A stretch of 64,000 nt of DNA from Pseudomonas fluorescens (GCF_902498185.1 NZ_CABVIX010000004.1:309025-373024), one strand, 5' to 3'; shown: positions 56,911 to 64,000, counted from the stretch's first letter. Notes: generated by a model not told the origin, from the letters alone. A program made the numbers and translations.

Positions 56911-57036
56911 TCAGCGGCGTCGTGGTTGACGTTTACGCTCTTCGTCGGTGGGGATCGGCACCGGCTGCAGCGGTGGTGGGATCAAGCCCAGCGCGACGGC
57001 GAGGTCGTGGAGCCAGTTGTACATGTCGTTTTTCAT
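56911..57036 (-). CDS. PA1414-like small protein, 41 residues
   Basis: ATG at 57036 with AAAGGGGG five bases upstream. The product begins MKNDMYNWLHDLAVALGLIP, has a proline-rich middle (PPPLQPVP) and a very basic end (KRQPRRR). This resembles P. aeruginosa PA1414, a small, low-oxygen-induced gene in the same neighbourhood as gbuA, whose 3' end yields the sRNA SicX. Here the stop is followed almost at once by a strong terminator. Function of the peptide is unknown; the homology is from memory. Confidence 0.7.
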   Translation of the reverse strand: MKNDMYNWLHDLAVALGLIPPPLQPVPIPTDEERKRQPRRR

Positions 57037-57227
57037 AGTGCCCCCTTTACGGGTCAGCCTCACGGCAAATCAATCCGGCGATGCTTCCTACAGATCATAG
57101 ACCGATGTCCTGTATTGCGCATGCCACTATTCCTACAGATGTGTGCGAGTTTGCCGCGTTTCAAGCCGTTCAGGGGACTTCCGACGGCTGGTTTACTGTT
57201 TCACCTTGTTGCCAGGGTAATCGAGAA

Positions 57228-58154
57228 TCAGCCCAGCACCTTGCGCAGCCGCTGCCGCACCCATGGCTCGGCGCTGACCAGGATGACCCCGAACAGCACA
57301 AGGAGCGCGCCGAACACAAAGTTCAAGCTCAACGGCTCGCCCAGCAGCAACACGCCAAAGGTCACCCCGAACAACGGGGTGATGAAAGAGAAGACGGCCA
57401 GGTTCGAGGCCAGGTACTGGCGCAGCAGCCAGAACCAGGTGAGGTAGCTGAAGAACGATACCACCAGGCCCTGGAACAGCACGCTGCTGATCGACAGCGT
57501 CGTCAGGGTGACCATCCCGATCTGCCCGGTGATCAGCGCAATCAGCAGCAGGCCGACGAAACCGACCATCAACTGGTAGAACAAGGTCAGCGTCGCCGGT
57601 GCTTCCGATAGCCGCGAGCCGCGCACCACCACGGTCGTCGCGCCCCAGGCAAGGCCCGCCAGCACGCCGAATGCATCGCCGAGCAGGCTCCGGCCGTCCA
57701 GGTGGTCCAGCGACAGTCCCCCGGCAAACGCCAGCGCAATGCCGATGAACGCCAGCACGATACCCAGCCACTGCAACGTCCGCAGCCGCTCGCTGGGCAG
57801 CATGAAGTGCAGGCCGAGCGCCGTGAATACCGGCGCGGTATAGAGAAACACGGACATGTGCGCCGCCGAGGTCAGCTTCAGGCCCTCGGCGATGAACAGG
57901 AACTCCAGGCCGAACAACGCGCCTGCCAGCAATCCGCCCCGCCAGGTGTTGCCCACCTGATCCCACCCGCCGCGCCAGCAGATGAGCAATCCCACCAGCA
58001 CTGCGGCGATGCCGGAGCGCAATGCCGCCTGCATCACTGGCGCGATGTCCACGGCGGCCCACTTGATCATCACCTGCTGGCTGCCCCAGATCAGGCACAG
58101 CAACAGCATCACTTGCAGCGCGAAGGCGTCGGTATTCTTGCGGGTCACGCTCAT
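57228..58154 (-). CDS. EamA/DMT-family exporter
   Basis: 308 residues, ten membrane segments in two EamA repeats (LCLIWGSQQVMIKWAAVDIA at the first; ending FITPLFGVTFGVLLLGEPLS in the second). Substrate unknown. The ATG is at 58154. No operon partner is evident. Confidence 0.9.
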   Translation of the reverse strand: MSVTRKNTDAFALQVMLLLCLIWGSQQVMIKWAAVDIAPVMQAALRSGIAAVLVGLLICWRGGWDQVGNTWRGGLLAGALFGLEFLFIAEGLKLTSAAHMSVFLYTAPVFTALGLHFMLPSERLRTLQWLGIVLAFIGIALAFAGGLSLDHLDGRSLLGDAFGVLAGLAWGATTVVVRGSRLSEAPATLTLFYQLMVGFVGLLLIALITGQIGMVTLTTLSISSVLFQGLVVSFFSYLTWFWLLRQYLASNLAVFSFITPLFGVTFGVLLLGEPLSLNFVFGALLVLFGVILVSAEPWVRQRLRKVLG

Positions 58155-58251
58155 GGGCGTGTCCCTTGTGTCATCGAAGGCATGTGCAGGGCTCGGCAGT
58201 GAAAATGGATCCAGCGCCGATTATCCCGTTCCGCGCCCTGCCCTTGCCAGC

Positions 58252-58656
58252 CTAAATTGCACCGTGGGCGATCTGCGGCTTGGCCGAGACCCGGTCAAAG
58301 GTCGCCTCATCCAGTGCATCTTCCTGGTCATCGAGCACCTGGCGTGGATGTGCTTCACCCGGGATGCTGCTGTCGATCAGGCTCAACAGCCGCGAGCCGC
58401 GCTGGGTCAGCACGAAGTTTTCGCCATTGCCGCCGTCCTGTTCAGGACGGGTTTCGATGAAGCCGCGCTCGAACAGCAGTTTTTCGTAGTCGCAGGCTTG
58501 GGACTTCAGGTGGTCCAGATCGCCGACCGGCTCGCCCTGCGCCGCTTGCGCGGCGGCGTGCTGCTCGGCATAGGGGCGCGGGGTGAAGCTGTGACCGGCG
58601 CCGTTCTGCACTTCGTGCAGCAAGCGTTCGATCAGGTCCCAGTCGTAGTGGCTCAT
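58252..58656 (-). CDS. Small regulator-like protein, 134 residues
   Basis: Begins MSHYDWDLIERLLHEVQNGA, followed by a helical region with YEKLLFERGFIETRPEQ and LTQRGSRLLSLIDSS, which looks like a winged-helix of the DUF2513-like type. Such proteins are often labelled transcriptional regulators in P. putida. No partner gene shows its role. AGGAG precedes the ATG at 58656. Confidence 0.7.
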   Translation of the reverse strand: MSHYDWDLIERLLHEVQNGAGHSFTPRPYAEQHAAAQAAQGEPVGDLDHLKSQACDYEKLLFERGFIETRPEQDGGNGENFVLTQRGSRLLSLIDSSIPGEAHPRQVLDDQEDALDEATFDRVSAKPQIAHGAI

Positions 58657-58735
58657 GGAGATGGGCTCCTGCTGTGATCGGATGGGGACTACACAGGTGG
58701 GACTGGTGGGAGGGGGAAAGCGTTCCGGCGGTTAT

Positions 58736-58990
58736 TCAACGATGCCGCTGCTGAGCCTGCATGTACTGGCGCAACAGCAGGTTGATCCGAGTCTGATAAC
58801 CAGTACCTTGATCCTTGAACCATGCAAGGACATCGGCGTCCAGGCGGATTGTCACTGCCTGCTTGGCCGGCACTCGCACTTCGGCTCGGCGGAAGAAGTC
58901 ATCATCCAGAAGCGGAATATCGGAGGTGTCGATCTCGTCGTCGCGTTGGCTGGCAAGGCGATCCCAGTCAGTTTTCGATGCTTTGGACAT
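58736..58990 (-). CDS. brnA: BrnA antitoxin
   Basis: 84 residues from the ATG at 58990 (MSKASKTDWDRLASQRDDEI). The C-terminal half is a ribbon-helix-helix DNA-binding domain (KQAVTIRLDADVLAWFKDQG, then GYQTRINLLLRQYM), the BrnA fold. It neutralises BrnT and represses the operon by binding DNA. The start lies 23 bases inside the brnT end, a normal overlap for this family. Confidence 0.92.
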   Translation of the reverse strand: MSKASKTDWDRLASQRDDEIDTSDIPLLDDDFFRRAEVRVPAKQAVTIRLDADVLAWFKDQGTGYQTRINLLLRQYMQAQQRHR

Positions 58991-59246
58991 AATGTTTGGC
59001 CTCCTCTCTGGTGGCTTTCCGAGCGGAAATGATTCGAATGACGTTACCCCGCCGCTCGGTGTAAACAACGACGCCGATAAAGCGAGTGATCAGACCGATA
59101 CCGACCCATCGCTCCTCACCGTAAGACATCCTGTCATCGCGCAACGCAACCACTGGATGCTCGAACATCGCAGGCACGTCGCTGAAGTCGATCCCGTGCT
59201 TGCGGATATTGATCAGGTTCTTGGCCTTGTCCCATTCAAAGTGCAC
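58968..59246 (-). CDS. brnT: BrnT toxin (RelE-like ribonuclease)
   Basis: 92 residues, exactly the family length, from a GTG at 59246 (VHFEWDKAKNLINIRKHGID). The family motifs are complete: FEWD near the start, KHGIDFSDVPAMFEHP, the GEERWVGIG strand, and RIISARKATREEAKHYVQ with the catalytic-region arginines. No upstream ATG in frame is near a ribosome site. Toxin precedes antitoxin, as is typical for brnTA. Confidence 0.9.
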   Translation of the reverse strand: MHFEWDKAKNLINIRKHGIDFSDVPAMFEHPVVALRDDRMSYGEERWVGIGLITRFIGVVVYTERRGNVIRIISARKATREEAKHYVQSIEN

Positions 59247-59264
59247 GGGACGACCTGTATTTAC

Positions 59265-59282
59265 TATTGTACATACACAATA
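59265..59282. promoter_or_regulatory. Palindromic operator upstream of brnT
   Basis: TATTGT-N6-ACAATA, perfect six-base arms, 19-36 bases before the brnT start. It lies where the promoter's -10 region is expected, so BrnA binding would block transcription. A second inverted repeat CCCTAGT/ACTAGGG (59285-59291, 59302-59308) lies just beyond. Confidence 0.6.
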
Positions 59283-59494
59283 CTCCCTAGTAGCGGGCGA
59301 CACTAGGGTTTCATAAAGCGCTGCACAACGGATGAGCGGCCCAAAAAGGTCGTTTAGGAAAAGACCTACAAGCATTGAGGAAGGGACCACAGGTTGAGTT
59401 GGCGCAGCGAGCTACGGCAGCAAGCTAAACTTGCCCGCCTCTGCCAGCGCGCCTTGCTCAAAGGACGCCTGCGCATCTCTCATGGAAGCTTCGC

Positions 59495-59704
59495 ATGACC
59501 CCTGAGTTTACCGAGTTCGATCCCGCTGGCTACCTGGTGACCTGGGAGGCTATTTCAATATTCATGGCCGATGCGATGGAGACCGGCGATGAGCGCTACA
59601 TTGCCAAAGCGCTGGAGGTGGTTGAGCGTGCCGCAGCGGTCATGCCACCCAGTGATATCCACGAAGCTGATGCCCTGAACTTCGATGCTGACCTAGCTGA
59701 ATAG
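59495..59704 (+). pseudogene. Truncated HigA-like antitoxin
   Basis: 69 residues. The first ~45 (TEFDPAGYL, then GDERYIAKALEVVERA) follow the start of addiction-module antidote proteins (COG3636/HigA family). The helix-turn-helix that should follow is replaced by an unrelated acidic tail (MPPSDIHEADALNFDADLAE). No complete HigB toxin precedes it, only a 34-codon open frame overlapping its ATG. It is best read as the relic of a second toxin-antitoxin module, though a short expressed protein is possible. Confidence 0.55.
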
Positions 59705-59751
59705 GCTGACATTCGAAGTCCAGAGCATCTGCCCTCTGTCCGCGCTATCGT

Positions 59752-60036
59752 CTAGCGCACTGGCCCCGTCATCATCCCGTGCGTGACATCCTCGACTAGC
59801 GCTTTCGCCATGCCGCTCAGGTAATGAGCGCCCCATACCAGGATATCGTCCCGCTCGACCCCGGCTTGCAGGGTCATCCGGTAGACGCAGTCCAGCAGGA
59901 CCGAGGCCTGTTCGAGGGCATATTCGGCGTCGTGGCCTGGGGCGACCTTGAACAGGCGGTCGCTGATGCAGCCGCCAATGCCTTCGCCGAAGGTGCCTAC
60001 GCCGGTGGTCTTATAGTGGTTGGTTTTTCGAGTCAT
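59752..60036 (-). CDS. DUF3077 protein
   Basis: 94 residues from the ATG at 60036 (MTRKTNHYKTTGVGTFGEGI) with GGAGAAA upstream. The body SDRLFKVAPGHDAEYALEQA and GVERDDILVWGAHYLSGMAK fits DUF3077, a family multiplied in P. putida-group genomes. Helical, soluble, function unknown. Next to a DUF6124 gene, with which it is commonly paired. Confidence 0.8.
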   Translation of the reverse strand: MTRKTNHYKTTGVGTFGEGIGGCISDRLFKVAPGHDAEYALEQASVLLDCVYRMTLQAGVERDDILVWGAHYLSGMAKALVEDVTHGMMTGPVR

Positions 60037-60062
60037 GCATTTCTCCAGCCCGTAGGGATGCT

Positions 60063-60094
60063 CCTGTGGGAGCGACACCAGGTCGCTCCACAGG
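60063..60094. repeat. REP-like palindrome between the DUF6124 and DUF3077 genes
   Basis: CCTGTGGGAGCGAC pairs with GTCGCTCCACAGG (60063-60076 with 60082-60094, one bulged G). The GTGGGAGCGAC core resembles extragenic palindromes abundant in P. putida. It may stabilise or end the DUF6124 transcript. Confidence 0.6.
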
Positions 60095-60122
60095 GTCTGG
60101 TGCTTTTGCCACTACTGATGTG

Positions 60123-60350
60123 CTAGTGCCGTGACTGCACTTTGCTCAACGCCATTTCGACCAGCACATGGGCGCGGTCGATCTGATGCATCGTTGCCAG
60201 GATCAGAAGTTGCCCAGGGGGCTGGGGACTGACCAGCACCGCCTGATGGGCGACGGTCGAGGCGCAGGCCAGGTACTCGGAGGTCTGGATGAGGATGTCT
60301 TCCAGGGAGTGGTTTTCGTGGTGCGGCGGGTCGGGGACGATCTTTAACAT
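60123..60350 (-). CDS. DUF6124-like protein
   Basis: 75 residues from the ATG at 60350 with AGGAG upstream. It starts MLKIVPDPPHHENHSLEDIL, followed by IQTSEYLACASTVAHQAVLV and IDRAHVLVEMAL, matching the small helical DUF6124/DUF3077-related proteins of Pseudomonas. Function unknown. Behind it lies an unusually foldable leader. Confidence 0.78.
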   Translation of the reverse strand: MLKIVPDPPHHENHSLEDILIQTSEYLACASTVAHQAVLVSPQPPGQLLILATMHQIDRAHVLVEMALSKVQSRH

Positions 60351-60764
60351 TGCGTAACTCCTGAGCCAAATGGAGCCGCCAGCCAAAGGCTGTCAAACAA
60401 ATGGAGGCAGCTGTACGCGGGTTGACAGACCGAGGACTCAGGAACCCGGCGCACACGGATGTGCCCCACGTACAGCCGCCATGAAGACAGCTGATGAGCC
60501 TGAGAAATCGAACGGCCTGTCAAAACCGGTCGTTGAATTGGCAACGACCGTCCGAGACTAGTCCGCACACATGGGCTCTGCAATGACTTTCAGGCCGTGA
60601 CAGTATCTTTGGGAAATGGACTACAAGGAATAGGGAAAGTCTGAAGTTTTTCTGTTGAACCAGCACGCCCGGCGTAGTGGGGAGCTGCCGGACATTGTCG
60701 TTTCAGATGAACCAACCACCGTCAGCAGGCATCCACCGTCTACCATCTCACTGAGGCCTAGCCC
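60351..60764. other. Gap holding the DUF6124 leader and the small exported protein's promoter
   Basis: 414 bases with no convincing gene; frames on both strands stay open for 60-80 codons but lack ribosome sites and are probably a by-product of stem pairing. The DUF6124-proximal 200 bases fold strongly; the distal part (60551-60764) shows nothing definite. Confidence 0.55.
60380..60550 (-). ncRNA. Structured leader of the DUF6124 gene, three-way-junction fold
   Basis: Pairs visible: outer stem 60406-60417 with 60469-60480 (11 of 12 pairs, core CTGTACG/CGTACAG), enclosing two hairpins, 60418-60423 with 60443-60448 and 60451-60455 with 60460-60464. A small hairpin CAGCC-AAA-GGCTG (60380-60392) lies on the gene side. 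A perfect 9-bp stem CGGTCGTTG/CAACGACCG (60527-60535, 60542-60550) lies on the far side and on the minus strand is followed by GTTTTG. The whole would lie in the 5' leader of the DUF6124 mRNA. No known RNA family is recognised. Confidence 0.45.
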
Positions 60765-61034
60765 ATGAAACCCCTGCTGCCCCTGACCCTCGCCGCCAGC
60801 CTGTTCAGCGCCCCGCCCGCCTGGGCCTGCACGCTCGAAGAGGCCACACAGAAACGTGAAGACCTGGCCAAGCTGGTCACGCAGCTTACCGAGCAGAACC
60901 CGCAGAAGGCGAAGGAAATAAACGAGGAACTACAGGGGATGAAGCTCGACAGCGCGAGCAAGGACTTGCCGGACAAATGCCAGCTGATAGACCGCAGGTT
61001 GCAGGAGCTGAAGGAAGCAGAGAAGAAAACCTGA
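60765..61034 (+). CDS. Small exported helical protein
   Basis: 89 residues: a signal peptide (MKPLLPLTLAASLFSAPPAW), then a charged helical body starting ACTLEEATQKREDLAKLVTQ with a second cysteine near the end (PDKCQLIDRRLQ). The two cysteines may form a periplasmic disulfide. GAGG precedes the ATG at 60765. Function unknown. It converges on the helicase gene. Confidence 0.75.
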   Translation: MKPLLPLTLAASLFSAPPAWACTLEEATQKREDLAKLVTQLTEQNPQKAKEINEELQGMKLDSASKDLPDKCQLIDRRLQELKEAEKKT

Positions 61035-61067
61035 AGCCAGCTCCCGGGGGAGCTGGCCGACCAGGGC

Positions 61068-62384
61068 TTACTCAGCCGCTGGGGTACGTTTCTTCAGCGG
61101 TGCCATGCCATCGGCGCTGGCCAGGGGAGCCTTGTTGGCGCGGGGACCGGTCTTGCGCTTGGTCAGCGGCTTTTTCTCGCCCTTCTTCTCGCCCTTTTTC
61201 TTCTTGGTGCCTACAGCCTTGCCAGAGGCCTTGACCTTCTTCGGCCCGCCGTAGGTGCCTTTGACTTCCTTGATGACGCGGCGATCGAACTGCTGCTTGA
61301 GGTAGCGCTCGATGCTCGACATCAGGTTCCAGTCGTTGTGGCAGATCAGCGAGATCGCCAGGCCTTCACCACCGGCACGGCCAGTACGCCCGATACGGTG
61401 CACATACTCGTCGCCGCTGCGCGGCATGTCGAAGTTGATCACCAGGTCCAAGCCGTCGATGTCCAGGCCACGGGCCGCGACGTCGGTCGCAACCAGTACC
61501 TTCGAGCTGCCCTGCTTGAAGCGCTCGATGGCCAGCTTGCGGTCCTTCTGGTCCTTCTCGCCGTGCAGCACGAACGCCTTCACGTCCTGGGCCACCAGGT
61601 GACCGTAGATACGATCCGCCGCGACGCGGGTGTTGGTGAAGATGATCGCCTTGTCGAAGGTTTCGTTGGCCAGCAGCCACTGGATGATCTTCTCCTTGTG
61701 CTGGTCATGGTCGGCCGTGATGATCTGCTGGCGAGTACCCTCGGCCAGCTGGCTGACGCTGTTGAGCATCAGGTGCTCAGGATCCTTCAGCACCTTGGTG
61801 ATCATCTCGCGCAGGCCAACACCGCCAGTGGTGGCGGAGAACAGCATGGTCTGCTCGCGGTTGGCGCATTCGCCGCACAGGCGCTCGACGTCTTCGGCAA
61901 AGCCCATGTCGAGCATGCGGTCGGCTTCGTCCAGCACCATCACCTGCACATGCTCGAGCTTCAGGTTGCCCGCGTTGAGCTGTTCCAGCAGGCGGCCCGG
62001 GGTGCCGATCAGCACGTCCGGCACCTTGCGCAGCATGGCGGCCTGTTCCTTGAAGTCTTCACCGCCGGTGACCAGACCTGCCTTGATGTAGGTGAACTGG
62101 GCGAAACGCTGGACTTCCTTGAGGGTCTGCTGGGCCAGTTCGCGGGTCGGCAGCAGCACCACTGCACGGATTTCCACGCGACCGCCCTTCAGGTCGACCA
62201 GACGATTGAGCATCGGCAGCACGAACGCCGCGGTCTTGCCGCTACCGGTCTGCGCGGTCACGCGCAGGTCACGCCCTTGCAAGGCCAGGGGAATGGCCGC
62301 CGCCTGCACCGGGGTCGGCTCGACAAAGTTCAGCTCGGCCACGGCTTTAAGCAGGCGTTCGTGCAGGGCGAATTGGGAAAACAA
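61068..62384 (-). CDS. DEAD-box RNA helicase, SrmB-like
   Basis: 438 residues. Q motif PTPVQAAAIPLAL, Walker A AQTGSGKT, DEAD box VLDEADRMLDMG, SAT, and motif VI HRIGRTGRAGG; a Lys-rich tail of ~80 residues follows, like SrmB, which helps 50S assembly. The start is placed at a TTG at 62384 (LFSQFALHERLLKAVAEL) because GAGGT lies eight bases upstream and no in-frame ATG is near. Upstream extension to 62636 would overlap the divergent mechanosensitive channel gene and lacks family resemblance. Confidence 0.87.
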   Translation of the reverse strand: MFSQFALHERLLKAVAELNFVEPTPVQAAAIPLALQGRDLRVTAQTGSGKTAAFVLPMLNRLVDLKGGRVEIRAVVLLPTRELAQQTLKEVQRFAQFTYIKAGLVTGGEDFKEQAAMLRKVPDVLIGTPGRLLEQLNAGNLKLEHVQVMVLDEADRMLDMGFAEDVERLCGECANREQTMLFSATTGGVGLREMITKVLKDPEHLMLNSVSQLAEGTRQQIITADHDQHKEKIIQWLLANETFDKAIIFTNTRVAADRIYGHLVAQDVKAFVLHGEKDQKDRKLAIERFKQGSSKVLVATDVAARGLDIDGLDLVINFDMPRSGDEYVHRIGRTGRAGGEGLAISLICHNDWNLMSSIERYLKQQFDRRVIKEVKGTYGGPKKVKASGKAVGTKKKKGEKKGEKKPLTKRKTGPRANKAPLASADGMAPLKKRTPAAE

Positions 62385-62527
62385 GGGGCGTACCTCGGGC
62401 AAGTGCAGAAATTCAGTTGCATAGGGTAACGTTTTCCAACGCTGGCGCCGAATTTCTTTTGGTAACGTCCTGCCCCTATGGGCTCTAATACCCCTTCTTT
62501 TCGCTATACAGACCTTCTCGATCACGC

Positions 62528-63829
62528 ATGGATATTCAAAGACTCTGGCACGACACCCTCGACCTCTGGGGCTCCCTCGACCAACATCCGGTGCTGCACG
62601 CCGGCATCGGCCTGGCGGTGCTGCTGGTCGTCGCACTGGTCATGGGCCGCCTCGCACGCTTCCTGGTACTGCACGCAACCCGCCTGCTGGCCCGTCAGCC
62701 GGCCCTCGCCTGGCTCGACGACCTGCGCCACAACAAGGTCTTCCATCGCCTGGCCCAGACCACCCCGTCACTGGTGGTGCAGTTCGGCCTGAAGCTGGTC
62801 CCGGAGCTCAGTGCCGACAGCCAGCACTTCCTGGGCAACATCGCCTTCGCGTTCACGCTGCTCTTCCTGACCCTGGCGCTGTCCTGCCTGCTCGACGCCC
62901 TGCTCGACATCTACGCCCGCACCGAACACGCCCGTACCCGCTCGATCAAGGGCTACGTGCAACTGGCCAAGATGGTCCTGTTCGTGTTCAGCGCCATCGT
63001 CATCGTCGCCACCTTGATCGACCGCTCGCCGCTGCTGCTGCTCTCCGGCCTGGGTGCCATGTCCGCGGTGATCATTCTGGTCTACAAGGACACCTTGCTC
63101 TCGTTCGTGGCCAGCGTGCAGCTGACCAGCAACGACATGCTGCGCGTCGGCGACTGGATCGAGATGCCCCAGGTGGGTGCCGATGGCGATGTGGTGGACA
63201 TCACCCTGCACACGGTCAAGGTGCAGAACTTCGACAAGACCATCGTCTCCATCCCCACCTGGCGCCTGATGAGCGAGTCGTTCCGCAACTGGCGCGGCAT
63301 GCAGCAATCGGGTGGCCGGCGCATCAAGCGCAGCCTGTTCATCGACGCCGCCGGCGTACGCTTCCTCACCCCGGATGAAGAGCAGCGCCTGAGCCAGGTG
63401 CACCTGCTGGGCGACTACCTGACCACCAAGCGCAGCGAACTGCTCAAGTGGAACGAAGCCCAGGGCCCGGTCGCGGAGCTCTCGGCCAACCGCCGCCGCC
63501 TCACCAACCTCGGCACCTTCCGCGCGTACGCCCTGGCGTACCTGAAAAACCACCCGGACATCCAGCCGCACATGACCTGCATGGTCCGCCAGATGCAGAC
63601 CACCGCCCAGGGTATCCCGCTGGAGATCTACTGCTTCACGCGCACCACGGTGTGGGCCGAGTACGAGCGGATCCAGGGGGACGTGTTCGATTACCTGCTG
63701 GCGGTGATGCCGGAGTTTGGGTTGAGTGTGTATCAGCAGCCGAGCGGGAATGACATGCGGGTGGGGTTGGGAACGCGGGTATCGGCGGAGCCGCTGGCGC
63801 GGCGCCTGGGTGAAATGGGGGAGGTTTGA
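62528..63829 (+). CDS. MscS-family mechanosensitive channel, YbdG-like
   Basis: 433 residues, an N-terminal set of about five membrane segments, then the MscS pore helix and beta domain (LSGLGAMSAVIILVYKDTLL, NDMLRVGDWIEMPQVGADGD, VSIPTWRLMSESFRNW). Length and C-terminal domain match YbdG/MscM-type channels that open under osmotic downshock. It is divergent from the helicase. An IS256-family element begins 44 bases after its stop. Confidence 0.9.
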   Translation: MDIQRLWHDTLDLWGSLDQHPVLHAGIGLAVLLVVALVMGRLARFLVLHATRLLARQPALAWLDDLRHNKVFHRLAQTTPSLVVQFGLKLVPELSADSQHFLGNIAFAFTLLFLTLALSCLLDALLDIYARTEHARTRSIKGYVQLAKMVLFVFSAIVIVATLIDRSPLLLLSGLGAMSAVIILVYKDTLLSFVASVQLTSNDMLRVGDWIEMPQVGADGDVVDITLHTVKVQNFDKTIVSIPTWRLMSESFRNWRGMQQSGGRRIKRSLFIDAAGVRFLTPDEEQRLSQVHLLGDYLTTKRSELLKWNEAQGPVAELSANRRRLTNLGTFRAYALAYLKNHPDIQPHMTCMVRQMQTTAQGIPLEIYCFTRTTVWAEYERIQGDVFDYLLAVMPEFGLSVYQQPSGNDMRVGLGTRVSAEPLARRLGEMGEV

Positions 63830-63873
63830 AATGAGCGGGGCCGCTTTGCCAGCGACACTGAGCTGGTCAAAAT

Positions 63874-64000
63874 GGGGGTGTCAGAAATTTTGTGTTCGGG
63901 CATAACATGAGTAAGAGGTGCATGTATGCCAACCAAAAAGAAACCTGCGCGCCAACCGGTGCGAGAGCTGCCGAAGCTTCCAAAGGAGCTGCTTGATCAG
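63874..64000 (+). mobile_element. Left end of an IS256-family insertion sequence, cut by window edge
   Basis: The sequence GGGGGTGTCAGAAATTTTGT (63874-63893) has the form of IS256-family terminal inverted repeats, and a transposase start follows 33 bases later. The preceding 8 bases (63866-63873) are the candidate target duplication, but the right end lies outside the window and cannot be checked. Confidence 0.75.
63926..64000 (+). CDS. IS256-family transposase, first 25 residues
   Basis: Reads MPTKKKPARQPVRELPKLPK then ELLDQ to the end of the window, with AGAGGTG upstream. This is the typical N-terminus of mutator-type (IS256) transposases in Pseudomonas as remembered; the DDE catalytic part lies outside. 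An out-of-frame ATG four bases upstream is ignored. Confidence 0.75.
   Translation, partial: MPTKKKPARQPVRELPKLPKELLDQ

Noticed and set aside
60344..60583. A 79-codon minus-strand gene upstream of the DUF6124 gene
   Set aside because: It would overlap the DUF6124 start, has no ribosome site, and coincides with the paired leader segments.
62478..62792. A plus-strand frame beginning upstream of the mechanosensitive channel gene
   Set aside because: Wrong frame relative to the channel, no conserved content after its first residues.

Overview
The window is a stretch of Pseudomonas chromosome, almost certainly of the P. putida group. The evidence is the gene order from the arginine succinyltransferase genes through acs, phhRAB and aroP to scpAB-rluB, the GC-rich third codon positions, the DUF3077/DUF6124 small genes, and protein sequences that read as very close to known P. 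putida and P. aeruginosa families. No rRNA, tRNA or CRISPR array was seen. The left edge cuts astB and the right edge cuts an IS256-family insertion sequence.

Layout. 1-10.1 kb (minus strand) is an arginine/ornithine module: ABC uptake (aotJ-aotQ-aotM-aotP), the AraC-type regulator argR, then aruC-aruF-aruG-astD-astB of the arginine succinyltransferase pathway. ArgR-like half-sites lie before aotJ and aruC, and terminator-like hairpins lie inside the module. 10.5-13.2 kb holds acetyl-CoA synthetase and a small DUF2790 exported protein. 13.3-16.6 kb is phenylalanine hydroxylation (phhR, phhA, phhB) with a TyrR-type box. 16.7-22.2 kb holds a YdiJ-type FAD/FeS dehydrogenase, a divergent LysR regulator and an AroP permease. 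22.8-27.1 kb is the conserved RNase AM - YciO - ScpA - ScpB - RluB cluster, divergent from yciB/yciI.

28-31 kb is a Cpx-like envelope-stress unit (response regulator, Spy-like periplasmic protein, histidine kinase), followed by a nitroreductase. 31.4-41.8 kb is mixed housekeeping: TrkH, AraC regulator, DUF962 protein, EamA exporter, SelW-like protein, PlpD-type patatin autotransporter, MarR, RecQ, YecA-family and DUF454 proteins. 41.8-52.6 kb is a complete type I secretion adhesin locus: a 1832-residue LapA-type RTX adhesin with a LapG-cleavable retention module, facing a TolC-LapB-LapC-like exporter. A FleQ-like box stands in the shared control region, which suggests c-di-GMP control.

52.6-58.2 kb holds a DTW-domain tRNA modifier, then a gbuR-gbuA-symporter group for 4-guanidinobutyrate (agmatinase family). 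The gbuA-symporter gap carries paired hairpins with identical loops. A 41-residue PA1414-like gene with its own terminator and an EamA exporter follow. 58.2-60.8 kb is an accessory patch: a small regulator-like protein, a BrnT/BrnA toxin-antitoxin pair with a palindromic operator, a truncated HigA-like antitoxin, a DUF3077 gene, and a DUF6124 gene behind a strongly foldable leader. 60.8-63.8 kb holds a small exported protein, an SrmB-like DEAD-box helicase and a YbdG-like MscS channel, and the IS256 element begins just after.

The most unusual signals are the twin-hairpin leader of the symporter, the structured DUF6124 leader, the 37-copy Val/Leu-Asp-Pro tract with 732-bp tandem repeats in the adhesin, and the PA1414-like small gene. 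All functional statements rest on sequence motifs and remembered family features; no database search was run.
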